This document shows, in pieces, positions 1 to 10,356 of a stretch of DNA of 64,000 nt (within the stretch, counting starts at the first letter, position 1; every line of letters begins with the position of its first letter). The notes below the pieces were generated by a model. That model had not been told where the DNA came from and did not search any database. It was given only the letters and a program-made list of their open reading frames with translations. Origin of the DNA: Marinobacter qingdaonensis. GTDB lineage: Bacteria; Pseudomonadota; Gammaproteobacteria; Pseudomonadales; Oleiphilaceae. Made by a program: the position numbers and the translations under genes. The stretch is taken from NCBI RefSeq assembly GCF_034555935.1, contig NZ_JAYDCJ010000003.1, positions 1,054,001 to 1,118,000 of the forward strand, written 5' to 3'.

Positions 1-87
1 GGCTGCGCGACCGGGATCCGCAAGCCGGAGCGGCCGGAGAACACCGACGACCTGGTCAAGAGTGCCCAGACCATGGTGACCCGCTGA
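1..87 (+). CDS. C-terminal end of an unidentified protein (5' truncated)
   Basis: The frame is open from the first base and ends in TGA at 85-87, giving the last 28 residues of a protein that starts before the window. The tail contains GIRKPERPENTDD and ends in MVTR. It is too short to assign to a family. The frame lies 46 bases upstream of the DUF4202 gene on the same strand, so co-transcription is possible. Confidence 0.5.
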   Translation, partial: GCATGIRKPERPENTDDLVKSAQTMVTR

Positions 88-133
88 GCAGGACCTAAAT
101 TCACCCCTCGAAACCAACCAACAGGAGCCGGCC

Positions 134-748
134 ATGACCGCCTCGGCACAACTGACCTGTGCACTGGATAAAATTGATGGCGCCAATCGCGCCGACCCGA
201 ACCGGGAAACCGTCGACGGCGACTCGCTGCCGCGGGAATACGCCTACAGTCTGCACATGACCCGTTGGTTGTTCGCCCTGGAACCGGCGCCGTCCGAGCG
301 CATGCAGATCGCCTGCCGGGCCCAGCACATTGAGCGCTGGACCATGCCGCGTAGCGACTACCCGGAGGGCCGCAAGGCCTATTATCAGTGGCGCCAGGCC
401 TGCGGTCGGATGCATGGGCGACGGGCCGCCGAGATCATGGCCGAATGCGGTTACCAGGCCGCCGAGTGCGAGAAGGTGGAGACCATTCTCACCAAACGCG
501 AGCTGCGCAAGGACGCCGACACGCAATTGCTGGAAGACGTCGCTTGCATGGTGTTTCTGGAGCGTTATTTCGCAGACTTCTATGAGGAGAAGGCGGACTA
601 CGATCGCGAGAAATGGCTACGTATTGTGCGCCGGACCTGGGGCAAGATGTCACCGCGGGGGCATGAGGCCGCACTGAAGCTGGCGGCGGGGATGCCGGCG
701 CACCTGCTGGCGTTGTTGCAGGAGGCGTTGGCTGAGCCTGGGGAATAG
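134..748 (+). CDS. DUF4202 family protein
   Basis: A 204-residue soluble protein with no signal peptide or membrane segment. Its body (LDKIDGANRADPN near the start, then HMTRWL, AQHIERW, PRSDYPEGRKAYYQWR, and the acidic LEDVACMVFLERYF stretch near residues 133-150) matches my memory of DUF4202, a conserved proteobacterial family without a settled function. Conserved His, Glu and Asp residues suggest an enzyme or metal-binding helical protein, but that is inference. The start is ATG at 134 behind an AGGAG at 122-126. The gene is followed immediately by a palindromic repeat rather than by another same-strand gene. Confidence 0.75.
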   Translation: MTASAQLTCALDKIDGANRADPNRETVDGDSLPREYAYSLHMTRWLFALEPAPSERMQIACRAQHIERWTMPRSDYPEGRKAYYQWRQACGRMHGRRAAEIMAECGYQAAECEKVETILTKRELRKDADTQLLEDVACMVFLERYFADFYEEKADYDREKWLRIVRRTWGKMSPRGHEAALKLAAGMPAHLLALLQEALAEPGE

Positions 749-768
749 TGGGCTTCGACTGACGCGTG

Positions 769-877
769 CGGGGCGGCGGGTAGAGCCGCCCAAAATCCGC
801 AGTGAATACCTCCCTGTATGCTCGGCTCCGCCATCCATGGCTCCGCACGATTTTGGTCGGCTCTACCCGCCGCCCCG
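769..877. repeat. Palindromic intergenic repeat, copy 1
   Basis: The interval between the DUF4202 gene and trpC is almost entirely one long inverted repeat. The arms at 769-797 and 849-877 are 29 bases each with one mismatch (C versus A). Read on the minus strand, the interior carries GCCATGGATGGC, then TACAGGGA, then TATTCAC, and ends in GATTTTGG. The same ordered core occurs in copy 2 (1742-1847) in the opposite orientation. It can fold into a very stable cruciform or RNA hairpin and may end both flanking transcripts, but the copied core argues for a dispersed repeat family rather than a simple terminator. Confidence 0.8.
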
Positions 878-900
878 GTCGGGCAGCTCAGTAGGCGGCC

Positions 901-1713
901 CTAAAAGAACAGCTCCTGAAGTTTTTGCCCCGGCTCCTCGGCCCGCATGAACGACTCACCCACCAGGAAACCGTAAATCCCTCGCCCGGTCATGGCGTCC
1001 ACATCGGCGCGGGTCATGATGCCGCTCTCGGTGATGCTCAGGCGGTCGGCGCCGATCCGCTCGTGCAGGTCGAAGGTGGTGTCCAGGGACACCTCGAAGG
1101 TGTGCAGGTTGCGGTTGTTGATGCCCACCAGCGGCGTGGTCAGGGTCAGGGCGTCGTCCAGTTCGGCGCCGTCGTGCACTTCCACCAGCACGTCCAGGCC
1201 GATCTCGTGGGCGATACCTTCCAGTTCCTGCATCTGGTCCTTGGTCAGGCAGGCGGCGATCAGCAGGATGCAGTCGGCGCCAATGGCCCGGCTCTCGTAA
1301 ACCTGGTAGGGCGCCACCATGAAGTCCTTGCGGATCACCGGCAGGCTGCAGGCGTTGCGGGCCGCCACCAGGTAGTCCTCGTGGCCCTGGAAAAAGTCCC
1401 TGTCGGTGAGCACGGACAGGCAGGCGGCACCGCCCTGTTCGTAGCTCTCGGCGATCACCGCCGGCTCGAACGGGTCCCGCAGGATGCCCTTGCTCGGGGA
1501 CGCTTTCTTGATCTCGGCAATCACCGCCGGGGTCTGCTGTTCAATGCGTCGGCGCAGGGCATCGGAAAAACCGCGGGCTGGCGGCTGGTCGCCGGCTTTG
1601 GCTTTCAGATCGTCGATGCTGACTTTTCGTTTGCGCTCGTCGATTTCCTCCCACTTCCGGTCAACGATTTTCCGAAGGATGGTGGGGGTCTTGTCCAAAT
1701 GTCTGTCAGTCAT
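901..1713 (-). CDS. trpC: Indole-3-glycerol phosphate synthase
   Basis: TrpC closes the indole ring: CdRP to indole-3-glycerol phosphate, fourth step of tryptophan synthesis, in the cytosol. The 270 residues are full length for a stand-alone TrpC. The N-terminus [16 protein letters not shown], the catalytic-lysine segment [13 protein letters not shown], the strand VIRKDFM, the LVEVHD strand, GINNRNL and SESG-type TESGI are all present in TIM-barrel order. It is not fused to TrpF. It is last in the trpE-trpG-trpD-trpC block and separated from trpD by 165 bases holding palindromic repeat copy 2, which would be transcribed as part of the operon mRNA if there is read-through. Confidence 0.97.
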   Translation of the reverse strand: MTDRHLDKTPTILRKIVDRKWEEIDERKRKVSIDDLKAKAGDQPPARGFSDALRRRIEQQTPAVIAEIKKASPSKGILRDPFEPAVIAESYEQGGAACLSVLTDRDFFQGHEDYLVAARNACSLPVIRKDFMVAPYQVYESRAIGADCILLIAACLTKDQMQELEGIAHEIGLDVLVEVHDGAELDDALTLTTPLVGINNRNLHTFEVSLDTTFDLHERIGADRLSITESGIMTRADVDAMTGRGIYGFLVGESFMRAEEPGQKLQELFF

Positions 1714-1741
1714 AACGAACCTACTGAATTGTCAGCGAGAG

Positions 1742-1847
1742 CCGGTGGGGTGGGGCCTTCCAAAACTGTCTGCAGCCATGGATGGCTGCAGCCAAGCCCT
1801 ACAGGGACTTATTCACGGGCCGATTTTGGAAGGCCCCACCCCACCGG
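1742..1847. repeat. Palindromic intergenic repeat, copy 2
   Basis: Perfect 24-base inverted arms lie at 1742-1765 and 1824-1847. Inside is a second small palindrome (TGCAGCCAT at 1771-1779 against ATGGCTGCA at 1782-1790), followed by TACAGGGA and TATTCAC. The ordered core matches copy 1 at 769-877 read on the other strand, while the outer arms differ in sequence but keep complementarity. That pattern suggests the arms co-vary while the core is conserved. It sits inside the trp transcription unit between trpD and trpC. Confidence 0.82.
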
Positions 1848-1878
1848 GTCGTCCGGCGGCGTCAGTCGCCAACCGGGA

Positions 1879-2907
1879 TTAAAAGCATTGGGAGAAATCG
1901 GCCAGCTCGGACATTTTGCCCGCTGCCAGGCCGGAACCGATGGCGTCCAGGGCCAGATCGACACCCGCTTTCGGTGTCGCCGCCAGGCCGGCGACGTAAA
2001 TCGCGGCACCGGCGTTCAGGGCGATCAGGTCCCGGGCCTTTTCCGCCATCTCGTCGTGACCGCGGCCGAAGGCGGCGCGGATCAGCTTCAGGGAGTCCTC
2101 GGAGCTGTCCACGGTCAGGCCCACCAGGGACTGGCTCTTGATGCCCAGGTCTTCCGGAGTGATGTCGTACTCGGTGATCTCGCCGTTTTTCAGCTCGGCC
2201 ACGTGGGTCGGCCCGGCCAGACTGATCTCGTCCAGGCCGTCTTTCGAGCAGACCACCAGGATGTGCTCGGAACCCAGGCGATGCAGCACCTCCGCCATGG
2301 GTCGGCACAGCTCCCGGGTGAACACTCCCAGCAACTGACGTTTGACGCCGGCCGGATTGGTCATCGGGCCCAGGATGTTGAAGATGGTGCGGCAGCCCAG
2401 TTCCTTGCGCGGGCCGATGGCGTGCTTCATGGCACCATGGTGGGCCGGGGCGAACATGAAGCCGACGCCAATCTGCTCGATGCAGCGGGCGACCTGTTCC
2501 GGTGTCATGTTCAGGTTGATGCCGGCCTTCTCGATCAGGTCGGCGCTGCCGCTCTTGGACGACACCCCGCGGTTGCCGTGCTTGGCCACGTAACCGCCGG
2601 CGGCGGCGACCACGAACGCCGAGGCCGAGGACACGTTGAACAGGTTGGAGCCGTCGCCGCCGGTGCCGACGATGTCGATCAGGGGCTCGGCCTTGACGGT
2701 GACGCCGGTGGCCAGCTCGCGCATGACCTCGGTGGCGCCGGTGATTTCGTCGATGGTCTCGCTCTTGAGGCGCAGTCCCATCAGGAAGGCGCCGATCTGG
2801 GCGTCAGTGGCTTCGCCGTTCATGACGATGCGCATGACCTGTTTCATCTCATCCCGGGACAGGTCCAGGTTGGAGGCAATCCGGTTCAGAGCTTCTTTCA
2901 TGTCCAT
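1879..2907 (-). CDS. trpD: Anthranilate phosphoribosyltransferase
   Basis: TrpD transfers phosphoribose from PRPP to anthranilate, second step of tryptophan synthesis. The 342-residue length is normal for a stand-alone enzyme. The PRPP-binding glycine loop [28 protein letters not shown], the NPAG turn ([14 protein letters not shown]) and the acidic DGLDE segment are intact. ATG at 2907 has GGAGAGG about 8 bases upstream. It follows trpG with a 30-base gap, so both are surely co-transcribed. The trpG and trpD functions are separate proteins here, unlike the fused enteric TrpGD. Confidence 0.97.
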   Translation of the reverse strand: MDMKEALNRIASNLDLSRDEMKQVMRIVMNGEATDAQIGAFLMGLRLKSETIDEITGATEVMRELATGVTVKAEPLIDIVGTGGDGSNLFNVSSASAFVVAAAGGYVAKHGNRGVSSKSGSADLIEKAGINLNMTPEQVARCIEQIGVGFMFAPAHHGAMKHAIGPRKELGCRTIFNILGPMTNPAGVKRQLLGVFTRELCRPMAEVLHRLGSEHILVVCSKDGLDEISLAGPTHVAELKNGEITEYDITPEDLGIKSQSLVGLTVDSSEDSLKLIRAAFGRGHDEMAEKARDLIALNAGAAIYVAGLAATPKAGVDLALDAIGSGLAAGKMSELADFSQCF

Positions 2908-2937
2908 GGTGAGCGGCCTCTCCGTTGTGTTGGCAAT

Positions 2938-3516
2938 TCAGCGTCGCAGGAAGTTGCGCAGCAGTTCGTGGCCCTGTTCGGTCATGATCGACTCCGGGTG
3001 GAACTGCACGCCTTCGATCGGCAGCGTCTTGTGGCGGACGCCCATGATCTCTTCGACCGAGCCGTCCTCGTTGCGGGTCCAGGCGGTAACCTCCAGGCAT
3101 TCGGGCAGCGAATCCTGGGCGATCACCAGGCTGTGGTAGCGGGTGGCCTGGAGCGGGTTGTTCAGGCCCCGGAACACGCCGGTGTCCTGGTGGTACACCG
3201 GGGACACCTTGCCGTGCATGACCCGGCCGGCGCGAACGATGTCGCCGCCGTAGACCTGGCCGATGGCCTGGTGGCCCAGGCAGATGCCCAGGATCGGCAG
3301 TTTGCCGGCGAAGTGGCGGATGGCGTCCATGGAGATGCCGGCTTCGTTCGGGGTGCAGGGGCCCGGGGACACCACCAGCCGTTCCGGCTTCAGGGCCTCG
3401 ATCTGCTCGACCGTGATCTCGTCGTTGCGGTAGACCTGAACGTCGGCGCCCAGCTCGGCCAGGTACTGCACCACGTTGTAGGTGAAGGAATCGTAGTTAT
3501 CGATCATCAGCAACAT
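2938..3516 (-). CDS. trpG: Anthranilate synthase component II (glutamine amidotransferase)
   Basis: TrpG hydrolyses glutamine and passes ammonia to TrpE for anthranilate formation. The 192 residues form one class I glutamine amidotransferase domain: N-terminal [14 protein letters not shown], the [10 protein letters not shown] oxyanion segment, the nucleophile elbow [11 protein letters not shown] and the C-terminal catalytic His/Glu in [11 protein letters not shown] at 3516 is preceded by GGAGG about 8 bases upstream. The gap to trpE is only 16 bases. In Pseudomonas aeruginosa the R/F pyocin cluster lies between trpE and trpG; here nothing is inserted. A shared role in folate synthesis (as PabA) is possible because no separate pabA is visible. 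Confidence 0.96.
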   Translation of the reverse strand: MLLMIDNYDSFTYNVVQYLAELGADVQVYRNDEITVEQIEALKPERLVVSPGPCTPNEAGISMDAIRHFAGKLPILGICLGHQAIGQVYGGDIVRAGRVMHGKVSPVYHQDTGVFRGLNNPLQATRYHSLVIAQDSLPECLEVTAWTRNEDGSVEEIMGVRHKTLPIEGVQFHPESIMTEQGHELLRNFLRR

Positions 3517-3532
3517 AAATCGTTCCTCCGCC

Positions 3533-5020
3533 TCAGTGGTCGAAATCGTTGTAGGTCATGGCCACCGCCCGGAAAATGGCGCGGCCCTTGTTCATGGTTT
3601 CCTTCCACTCGAGACGGGGCACTGAGTCTGCCACCACGCCGGCGCCGGCCTGGATATGCAGGGTGTTGTCCTTGATCACCGCGGTGCGGATGGCGATGGC
3701 GGTGTCCATGTTGCCGTTGAACGACAGGTAGCCCACGGCGCCGCCGTACACCCCGCGCTTTACCGGCTCCAGCTCGTCGATGATTTCCATGGCCCGGATC
3801 TTGGGCGCGCCGCTCAGGGTACCCGCCGGCAGGGTTGCGCGCAGGACATCCAGGCAACTGGTGTTGCGGTCCAGGCGGCCGGTGACGTTGGAGACGATGT
3901 GCATGACGTGGGAGTAGCGCTCCACGATCATCTTGTCGGTCAGCCGGACGGTGCCGGTTTCCGACACCCGGCCGGCGTCGTTGCGGCCCAGGTCGATCAG
4001 CATCAGGTGCTCGGCGATCTCTTTCGGATCGGCCAGCAGTTCGGACTCCAGCGCCTTGTCTTCGGCATCGGTGGCGCCGCGTTTGCGGGTACCGGCGATG
4101 GGCCGAACGGTGACTTCCTGGTCTTCAACCCGGGCCAGGATCTCCGGCGACGAGCCGACGATGTGGAAGTCGTCCAGGTCCAGGAAATACATGTAGGGCG
4201 AGGGGTTGAGTACCCGCAGCGAGCGGTACAGGTTCAGCGGCGGTGCCTCGAACGGGATGGACATGCGCTGGGAGATCACCGTCTGCATGACGTCGCCGTC
4301 GAGCACGTATTCCTTGATCTTGCCGACCGCGGCCTCGAACTTGTCCTGGCTGAAACCGGACACGAAGTCGCTCTCGTCCACGGCCTTGCCGCGCAGGTGC
4401 TGTGGGGTGCGCGGGGCGTCTGCGGTTTGCCGGTGCAGCCGGCCCTCCAGCTCGTCGATGCGACGCAGGGCCCGGTCGTAGGCGCCCTCGACCGCGGGGT
4501 CGGCGTGCACGATCAGGTGCAGCTTGCCGCGCAGGTTGTCGAACACCACCACCTCGTCGGACACCATCAGCAGGATGTCCGGGGTGCCGATCTTGTCCGG
4601 CGGGCAGCTCTGGCGCAGTCGGGGCTCGATGTAGCGCACGGTGTCGTAGCCAAAGTAGCCCACCAGGCCACCGTTGAAGCGGGGCAGCTGGTCCAGGTCC
4701 GGCGCCTTGAAGCGGGCCTGGTAGTGCTCCACGAAGTCCAGCGGGTCGTCGACCTCGGTTTCTTCAATCAGGTCATCGCCCCGGCGAACTTCCACCCGGT
4801 TGCCGAACACCTTGAGGATCTCCTGGCTGGGCAGGCCGATGATCGAATAGCGCCCCCATTTCTCGCCGCCCTGGACCGACTCGAACAGATAGGAGTAGGG
4901 GCCACTGGCCAGTTTAAGATAGGTGCTGAGGGGGGTGTCCAGGTCCGCCAGGACCTCACGGTACACAGGGATACGGTTAAAGCCGGCGTGGGCGAGCTCG
5001 TGGAACTGCTCGGGTGTCAT
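3533..5020 (-). CDS. trpE: Anthranilate synthase component I
   Basis: TrpE converts chorismate and ammonia to anthranilate, the committed and feedback-inhibited step of tryptophan synthesis. The 495-residue length is standard. The N-terminal regulatory part includes [17 protein letters not shown], where the Ser corresponds to the tryptophan-binding region of the family. The chorismate-binding core carries [77 protein letters not shown] and [14 protein letters not shown]. It is first in the trp block and preceded by a 235-base leader that encodes a Trp-rich peptide and competing hairpins, so attenuation is likely. Confidence 0.97.
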   Translation of the reverse strand: MTPEQFHELAHAGFNRIPVYREVLADLDTPLSTYLKLASGPYSYLFESVQGGEKWGRYSIIGLPSQEILKVFGNRVEVRRGDDLIEETEVDDPLDFVEHYQARFKAPDLDQLPRFNGGLVGYFGYDTVRYIEPRLRQSCPPDKIGTPDILLMVSDEVVVFDNLRGKLHLIVHADPAVEGAYDRALRRIDELEGRLHRQTADAPRTPQHLRGKAVDESDFVSGFSQDKFEAAVGKIKEYVLDGDVMQTVISQRMSIPFEAPPLNLYRSLRVLNPSPYMYFLDLDDFHIVGSSPEILARVEDQEVTVRPIAGTRKRGATDAEDKALESELLADPKEIAEHLMLIDLGRNDAGRVSETGTVRLTDKMIVERYSHVMHIVSNVTGRLDRNTSCLDVLRATLPAGTLSGAPKIRAMEIIDELEPVKRGVYGGAVGYLSFNGNMDTAIAIRTAVIKDNTLHIQAGAGVVADSVPRLEWKETMNKGRAIFRAVAMTYNDFDH

Positions 5021-5059
5021 AGGTCGGTTTCCTGAAGTCTGATCTGCATTCGCGGCTCG

Positions 5060-5133
5060 GGCCCGCCGTCGCGCGGGCCAGATGGTTGTCGGCTGGGCAG
5101 GGGGTGCCTGCCAGCCGCACGGCTGTTCAGCCG
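5060..5133 (-). promoter_or_regulatory. Putative trp attenuator: overlapping alternative hairpins
   Basis: On the minus strand the RNA after the Trp codons of the leader can form mutually exclusive stems: CGGCT/AGCCG (5133-5120), CAGCC/GGCTG (5125-5112), and GGCTGG-CAGG with CCTGCCCAGCC (5116-5091, one bulge). Downstream, GGCCCGC/GCGGGCC (5079-5060) makes a seven-base-pair GC stem. This is the layout of ribosome-mediated attenuation. The last stem is not followed by a U-run, so if it stops transcription it is not a textbook intrinsic terminator. It may instead act on translation or with Rho. Confidence 0.5.
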
Positions 5134-5207
5134 GTGCGCCATCGCCACCATCGTGTCGCGCGGGTAGAAAGGATGCCTCGCGCTGCAGTCAGCTTCAGTC
5201 CCTGCAC
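5127..5207 (-). CDS. trpL: trp operon leader peptide
   Basis: A 26-codon frame starts at GTG 5205-5207 with GGAGAG seven bases upstream (complement of 5215-5220) and stops at 5127-5129. Codons 20, 21 and 23 are Trp (TGG TGG CGA TGG, W-W-R-W), three residues before the stop. Trp is rare, so three in four codons just upstream of trpE and just before competing hairpins is the hallmark of a tryptophan attenuation leader. No homologue was checked. A different 44-codon frame (5017-5151) ends on the trpE start, but has no such codon bias. Confidence 0.7.
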   Translation of the reverse strand: MQGLKLTAARGILSTRATRWWRWRTG

Positions 5208-5255
5208 GGCAGGACTCTCCCGAAATGAGTTGATCAACGTAAAGTCCCTGTGAGA

Positions 5256-5945
5256 TTACAAAAGCTCGGCCAGTGAATCAACAACCGCGTCCGCCCCCAG
5301 CGCGTCCACCGGCTGGCCGAAGTTGTAGCCGTACCGCACTGCCACGCAGGGCAGGCCGGCGGCCAGGGCCGCGTTCACATCGGCGGCCGAGTCGCCCACC
5401 ATCACCGTGGTGCCCCGGGTACCTCCCAGGGCCTCCATGGTGTGCAGCAGCGGCGTCGGATCGGGTTTCTTCACCGGCAGGGTATCGCCACCGATGGTCA
5501 GGTCAAACCAGTGGTCCAGCCCCATCTGCTCCAGCAGCGGCGCCACGAACTGTTCCGGCTTGTTGGTTACCACGCCCAGCTTGCAGCCATGGGCCCGGAG
5601 CTGGGCCAGGCAGTCCTCGACCCCCGGATACACCACCGAGTGCTGGCCGTTGATCTGTTCGTAGGCGTGAAAGAAGATCTTCAAGGCGTCTGGAAACAGG
5701 GCGTCGTCCTTGGGACGGGCCGGCTCCCAGTCGCTCTGGCCGGCGAGCGCGCGACGCACCAGGATCGTGGCGCCATTGCCAACCCAGTCCCGCACCCGGT
5801 CGATGCCGGCCGGGGAGCGGCCCAGGTGTTCGAGCATCTGGTCGACTGCGGCTGCCAGGTCAGGGGCGCTGTCCACCAGCGTGCCGTCCAGGTCGAACAG
5901 GGCGACCCCGGGCCAGCGAGGGCTGAACAGTCCGGACAGGCTCAT
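5256..5945 (-). CDS. gph: Phosphoglycolate phosphatase (HAD superfamily)
   Basis: Gph removes phosphate from 2-phosphoglycolate, a by-product of DNA 3'-end repair and photorespiration-like chemistry. The 229 residues contain all four HAD motifs: nucleophile [12 protein letters not shown], motif [10 protein letters not shown], motif III lysine in KKPDPTPLL, and motif [10 protein letters not shown]. The alpha-helical cap lies between the first two. The start ATG overlaps the stop of rpe by four bases, so translation is coupled. The rpe-gph-trpE order is conserved in pseudomonads. The 3' end lies 48 bases before the trp leader start codon. Confidence 0.93.
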   Translation of the reverse strand: MSLSGLFSPRWPGVALFDLDGTLVDSAPDLAAAVDQMLEHLGRSPAGIDRVRDWVGNGATILVRRALAGQSDWEPARPKDDALFPDALKIFFHAYEQINGQHSVVYPGVEDCLAQLRAHGCKLGVVTNKPEQFVAPLLEQMGLDHWFDLTIGGDTLPVKKPDPTPLLHTMEALGGTRGTTVMVGDSAADVNAALAAGLPCVAVRYGYNFGQPVDALGADAVVDSLAELL

Positions 5946-6628
5946 TGGCCAATCACCTTGCGGGCCTGCTCCAGTTCCTCGCGCATGGCGTCGATGGTGG
6001 TCTTGTAGTCGTCGGTGTTGAAGATGGCGGAGCCGGCCACGAAGGTGTCGGCGCCGGCCTCGGCGATCTCGCGGATGTTCTCGGTTTTCACGCCGCCGTC
6101 GATCTCCAGGCGGATGTTGTAGTTACTGGCATCGATGCGCTTGCGGGCCTCCCGCAGCTTGTCCAGGGTGCCCGGGATGAACTTCTGGCCGCCAAAACCC
6201 GGGTTCACCGACATCATCAGCACCATGTCGAGCTTGTCCATGACGTGGTCCATGTAGTGCAGCGGGGTGGCCGGGTTGAACACCAGGCCGGCCTTGCAGC
6301 CGCCGTCGCGGATCAGTTGCAGCGAGCGGTCGATGTGGTTGCTGGCCTCCGGGTGGAAGGTGATGTAGCTGGCGCCAGCGTCAATGAACATGCGGATCAG
6401 GTCGTCTACCGGGGACACCATCAGGTGCACGTCGATGGGCGCAGTGACGCCGTGCTTGCGCAGGGCCTCGCACACCATGGGGCCGATGGTCAGGTTGGGG
6501 ACGTAGTGATTGTCCATGACGTCGAAGTGCACGACGTCGGCACCGGCTGCGAGTACGTGATCGACTTCCTCGCCCAGGCGGGCGAAATCGGCAGACAGGA
6601 TCGATGGGGCAATCAGGTATGGGTTCAT
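5942..6628 (-). CDS. rpe: Ribulose-phosphate 3-epimerase
   Basis: Rpe interconverts ribulose 5-phosphate and xylulose 5-phosphate in the pentose phosphate pathway. The 228-residue TIM barrel has [14 protein letters not shown] at the N-terminus, [36 protein letters not shown] and the catalytic EIDGGVK. I place the start at the internal ATG 6628 ([11 protein letters not shown]), preceded by GAGAGAG. A longer reading from 6679 adds 17 residues not seen in the family. It heads the rpe-gph pair and is divergent from the DUF3530 gene across about 140 bases. Confidence 0.95.
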   Translation of the reverse strand: MNPYLIAPSILSADFARLGEEVDHVLAAGADVVHFDVMDNHYVPNLTIGPMVCEALRKHGVTAPIDVHLMVSPVDDLIRMFIDAGASYITFHPEASNHIDRSLQLIRDGGCKAGLVFNPATPLHYMDHVMDKLDMVLMMSVNPGFGGQKFIPGTLDKLREARKRIDASNYNIRLEIDGGVKTENIREIAEAGADTFVAGSAIFNTDDYKTTIDAMREELEQARKVIGQ

Positions 6629-6771
6629 GATGGCTCTCTCAGGCTCTCTCAATGACTCTTGCGCGCGATGGCGTGACAAATGATGCGGCCAGCGGTCCCT
6701 GCCGCCGAGGATCGACCGGTGCTAGTCTATCAGTTTGACGTACCTTTTTCGCAGCCAAAGAGTCAGGAACT

Positions 6772-7677
6772 GTGCCTAGAGAAACGAGAAGTGGCCATGG
6801 TCACCGATGGCTGTCCGCCGCACTGGCGGTGGCGGTTGCCGTCGCACTGGCGATGCCCGCGGGGTTGGTGGCCGAGGAGGTCCGTCCGGCCCTGATGACC
6901 GGCATGGCCGACGGCGAGCTCAGTCGCCTGCGCCCGGATGCGGCCCTGTGGCTGGAGCTGGACACCGGCGAGCGGGCGCTGGGTCTGTTTCACCCCGAGC
7001 AGGAGGTGCCGGCCCAGGGCGCCCTGGTGGTGCTGGCGGACGTCGGTGAAAACGCCGCGTCCGAAGCCGCCGATGGTCTGGCCCGGCAATTGGCGAAGCG
7101 GGGGTGGGCGTCGTTGGTGCTGGGGTTGCCGGCGCCGGACCGGGCGCTGCAGCAGAGCCTGGAGGCGCCGGCGGAAAAGGAGCCGGCGGCCGAGGCCGGC
7201 GCCACCGCCGACAGCTCGGTAATGATTGACGTCATGGCCTCGCCCGAGGCGGAGTCGCCCGAACAGCGCTACCGCGCGCGGGTGCTGGAAACCCTGGAGC
7301 TGGCGGTCACGGAGCTGTCCGGGCGCGGCTACCAGCGTCCGGCCCTGGTTGGTATCGGGCGGGCCAGCAATCATCTGGTGGCCGCGTCCCAGGCGGTGCC
7401 CGACGCCCAGGCCCTGATCTGGGTGGCGCCGGAATTCTATCCCCAGGACGCGGTGACGCTGGCGAACCAGCTCACGGCCCAGTCCGAGCTGGCGATCCTG
7501 GAATTGTACAGTGCCCGTAATGGCGGTGCGGCGGACAGCCGGCAGCGCCGGGCGGAGGCGCTGCGGGCCGGGTTCGAGGGACTCGATCGACAGCCGGTGG
7601 CGCTGCAGCGGCCGGTGTCCGGGCACGCCAGCGGGGCCCTGGCCGGGCGCATCGCCGCCTGGCTGGAGAATCGCTAA
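6772..7677 (+). CDS. DUF3530 family exported alpha/beta-hydrolase-like protein
   Basis: A 301-residue protein with a hydrophobic Ala/Val-rich N-terminal segment (about residues 14-33) ending in PAGLVAEE, consistent with a signal peptide. The rest follows the DUF3530 pattern: GALVVLADVGENA, a helix LARQLAKRGW, SLVLGLP, a variable acidic insertion around residues 125-150, RPALVGIGRASN where an alpha/beta hydrolase would carry its nucleophile elbow, and a C-terminal HASGALAGRIAAWL. GIGRASN lacks an obvious G-x-S-x-G serine, so catalysis is doubtful. The start is GTG 6772; no in-frame ATG lies near. It converges on the DjlA-like gene with a 6-base gap. Confidence 0.7.
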   Translation: MPRETRSGHGHRWLSAALAVAVAVALAMPAGLVAEEVRPALMTGMADGELSRLRPDAALWLELDTGERALGLFHPEQEVPAQGALVVLADVGENAASEAADGLARQLAKRGWASLVLGLPAPDRALQQSLEAPAEKEPAAEAGATADSSVMIDVMASPEAESPEQRYRARVLETLELAVTELSGRGYQRPALVGIGRASNHLVAASQAVPDAQALIWVAPEFYPQDAVTLANQLTAQSELAILELYSARNGGAADSRQRRAEALRAGFEGLDRQPVALQRPVSGHASGALAGRIAAWLENR

Positions 7678-7683
7678 GTCGCA

Positions 7684-8445
7684 TTACGGTCGCAGTCGAT
7701 GCCGGCGTTTGACCAGCTCCCAGGCCTGCTGGTAGCGCAACAGCCGCTCCTTGGCCAGGGCCGATTCCTCGATGCTGACCCGGCGCTGGGCCAGTTTGTC
7801 CGGATGGCAGTCGGACACCTTCTTGCGGTAGGCCCGCTTGATCACCTCGATGGGGTCGCGCCGGGTCACCCCCAGCAACTCGCAGGCCTGTTCGTAACTG
7901 GTGGGTTTCGCCAGGTTGGCGGTGTGGCGAATCCAGACTTTGGCCGCGTAACTTTCGAAGATGTCGTCGCTGATGCTGACCGGCAGGCCGATCTGGTCGA
8001 TGGCGTCCTCGCACCGATAGCGCCGGGCCTTGGTCGGCCGGCCTTTGAGTTGGGAGGCGTGGCACAGGCAGATGGCGATGGTCAGGGCCGGCGCTGGCAC
8101 CAGCCGGTTGGTCAGACGCAGCAGCAGGCCCCGGCGACCGGGCAGCTGTTGCGCCGTCTTGCCCTGTTGGAACCAGTTGATGGCGCGGCGGCGCTGGCGC
8201 TGGGACAGGCGCAGGGCCTTGATCAGGCCCTCGGCGTAGCCGATGTCGGCCTCGCTGACCCGACCCTCGGCTTTGGCGATGTAGCCCAGGAAAAAGAACA
8301 GGGGCGCGCGGCACCAGAGTGGCAATCTGGCCCGCTCCAGCAGGGTTGATGTTTGGTGGCCGCAGGCAGCCAGCTCCTGTAGCAGGGTACTGAACTCGGC
8401 TTCGATCCGTCCCGGCAGTGCCGGCTGTCCTGCGCCCTCTGCCAT
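7684..8445 (-). CDS. DjlA-like J-domain protein with TerB-like domain
   Basis: A 253-residue protein. The N-terminal part (about 40-180) has FFFLGYIAKAEGRVSEADI and FQQGK, the TerB-like helical domain seen in DjlA co-chaperones. The C-terminal about 65 residues are a J domain: SYEQACELLGVTRRDPIEVIKRAYRK then the HPD signature in SDCHPDKLAQR. DjlA of enterics starts with a transmembrane helix. Here only the short WCRAPLFFFLGYIAK stretch is hydrophobic and no anchor precedes it, so the protein is probably cytosolic. It would stimulate DnaK ATPase; the substrate is unknown. It is downstream of murU with a 6-base gap, hence probably in the amgK-murU transcript. Confidence 0.8.
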   Translation of the reverse strand: MAEGAGQPALPGRIEAEFSTLLQELAACGHQTSTLLERARLPLWCRAPLFFFLGYIAKAEGRVSEADIGYAEGLIKALRLSQRQRRRAINWFQQGKTAQQLPGRRGLLLRLTNRLVPAPALTIAICLCHASQLKGRPTKARRYRCEDAIDQIGLPVSISDDIFESYAAKVWIRHTANLAKPTSYEQACELLGVTRRDPIEVIKRAYRKKVSDCHPDKLAQRRVSIEESALAKERLLRYQQAWELVKRRHRLRP

Positions 8446-8451
8446 GATCCG

Positions 8452-10172
<1,721 letters not shown>

Positions 10173-10271
10173 GGTAGGGCTAGCTGTCCTGCGAAAAATA
10201 GGTGGTCACTGTCAGCGAAAGTTAGCAGAGGAGTATAAAGACGGTAAATCGGTTTTGCAGCGGAGTTTCCG

Positions 10272-10300
10272 TTAACAACCCCAGGGGCCACGTGTAAACT
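10272..10300 (+). promoter_or_regulatory. Candidate sigma70 promoter of the lptD operon
   Basis: TTAACA at 10272-10277 and TAAACT at 10295-10300 are separated by exactly 17 bases, about 57 bases upstream of the lptD start codon in the amgK-lptD divergent region. The match to TTGACA/TATAAT is 5/6 and 4/6. No convincing sigma-E element (GGAACTT type) was found, although lptD-surA is sigma-E controlled in E. coli. Confidence 0.5.
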
Positions 10301-10356
10301 AGGCGCCTGAATGTCTTGCCCGGCCACCCATCCACCAGCGACAGGAACCCGTCACC

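Noticed and set aside
3517..3532. Possible phage-tail (pyocin) insertion between trpE and trpG
   Set aside because: In P. aeruginosa the R/F pyocins occupy this spot, but here the gap is 16 bases and empty.
925..3675. Long open frame (916 codons) on the plus strand across trpC, trpD and trpG
   Set aside because: It is antisense to three well-identified enzymes, has the composition expected from reading GC-rich codons backwards (many Gly, His, Gln, Val, Asp), no family motif, and crosses their gaps.
5017..5151. 44-codon minus-strand frame ending in ATGA on the trpE start, as an alternative leader
   Set aside because: It could couple to trpE but has no ribosome site and no Trp codons; the overlapping frame with W-W-R-W and a good ribosome site is the better leader.
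10173..10356. Sigma-E promoter for lptD-surA
   Set aside because: GGAGTTT at about 10262 resembles the -35, but no matching -10 lies at the right distance; a sigma70-type pair fits better.
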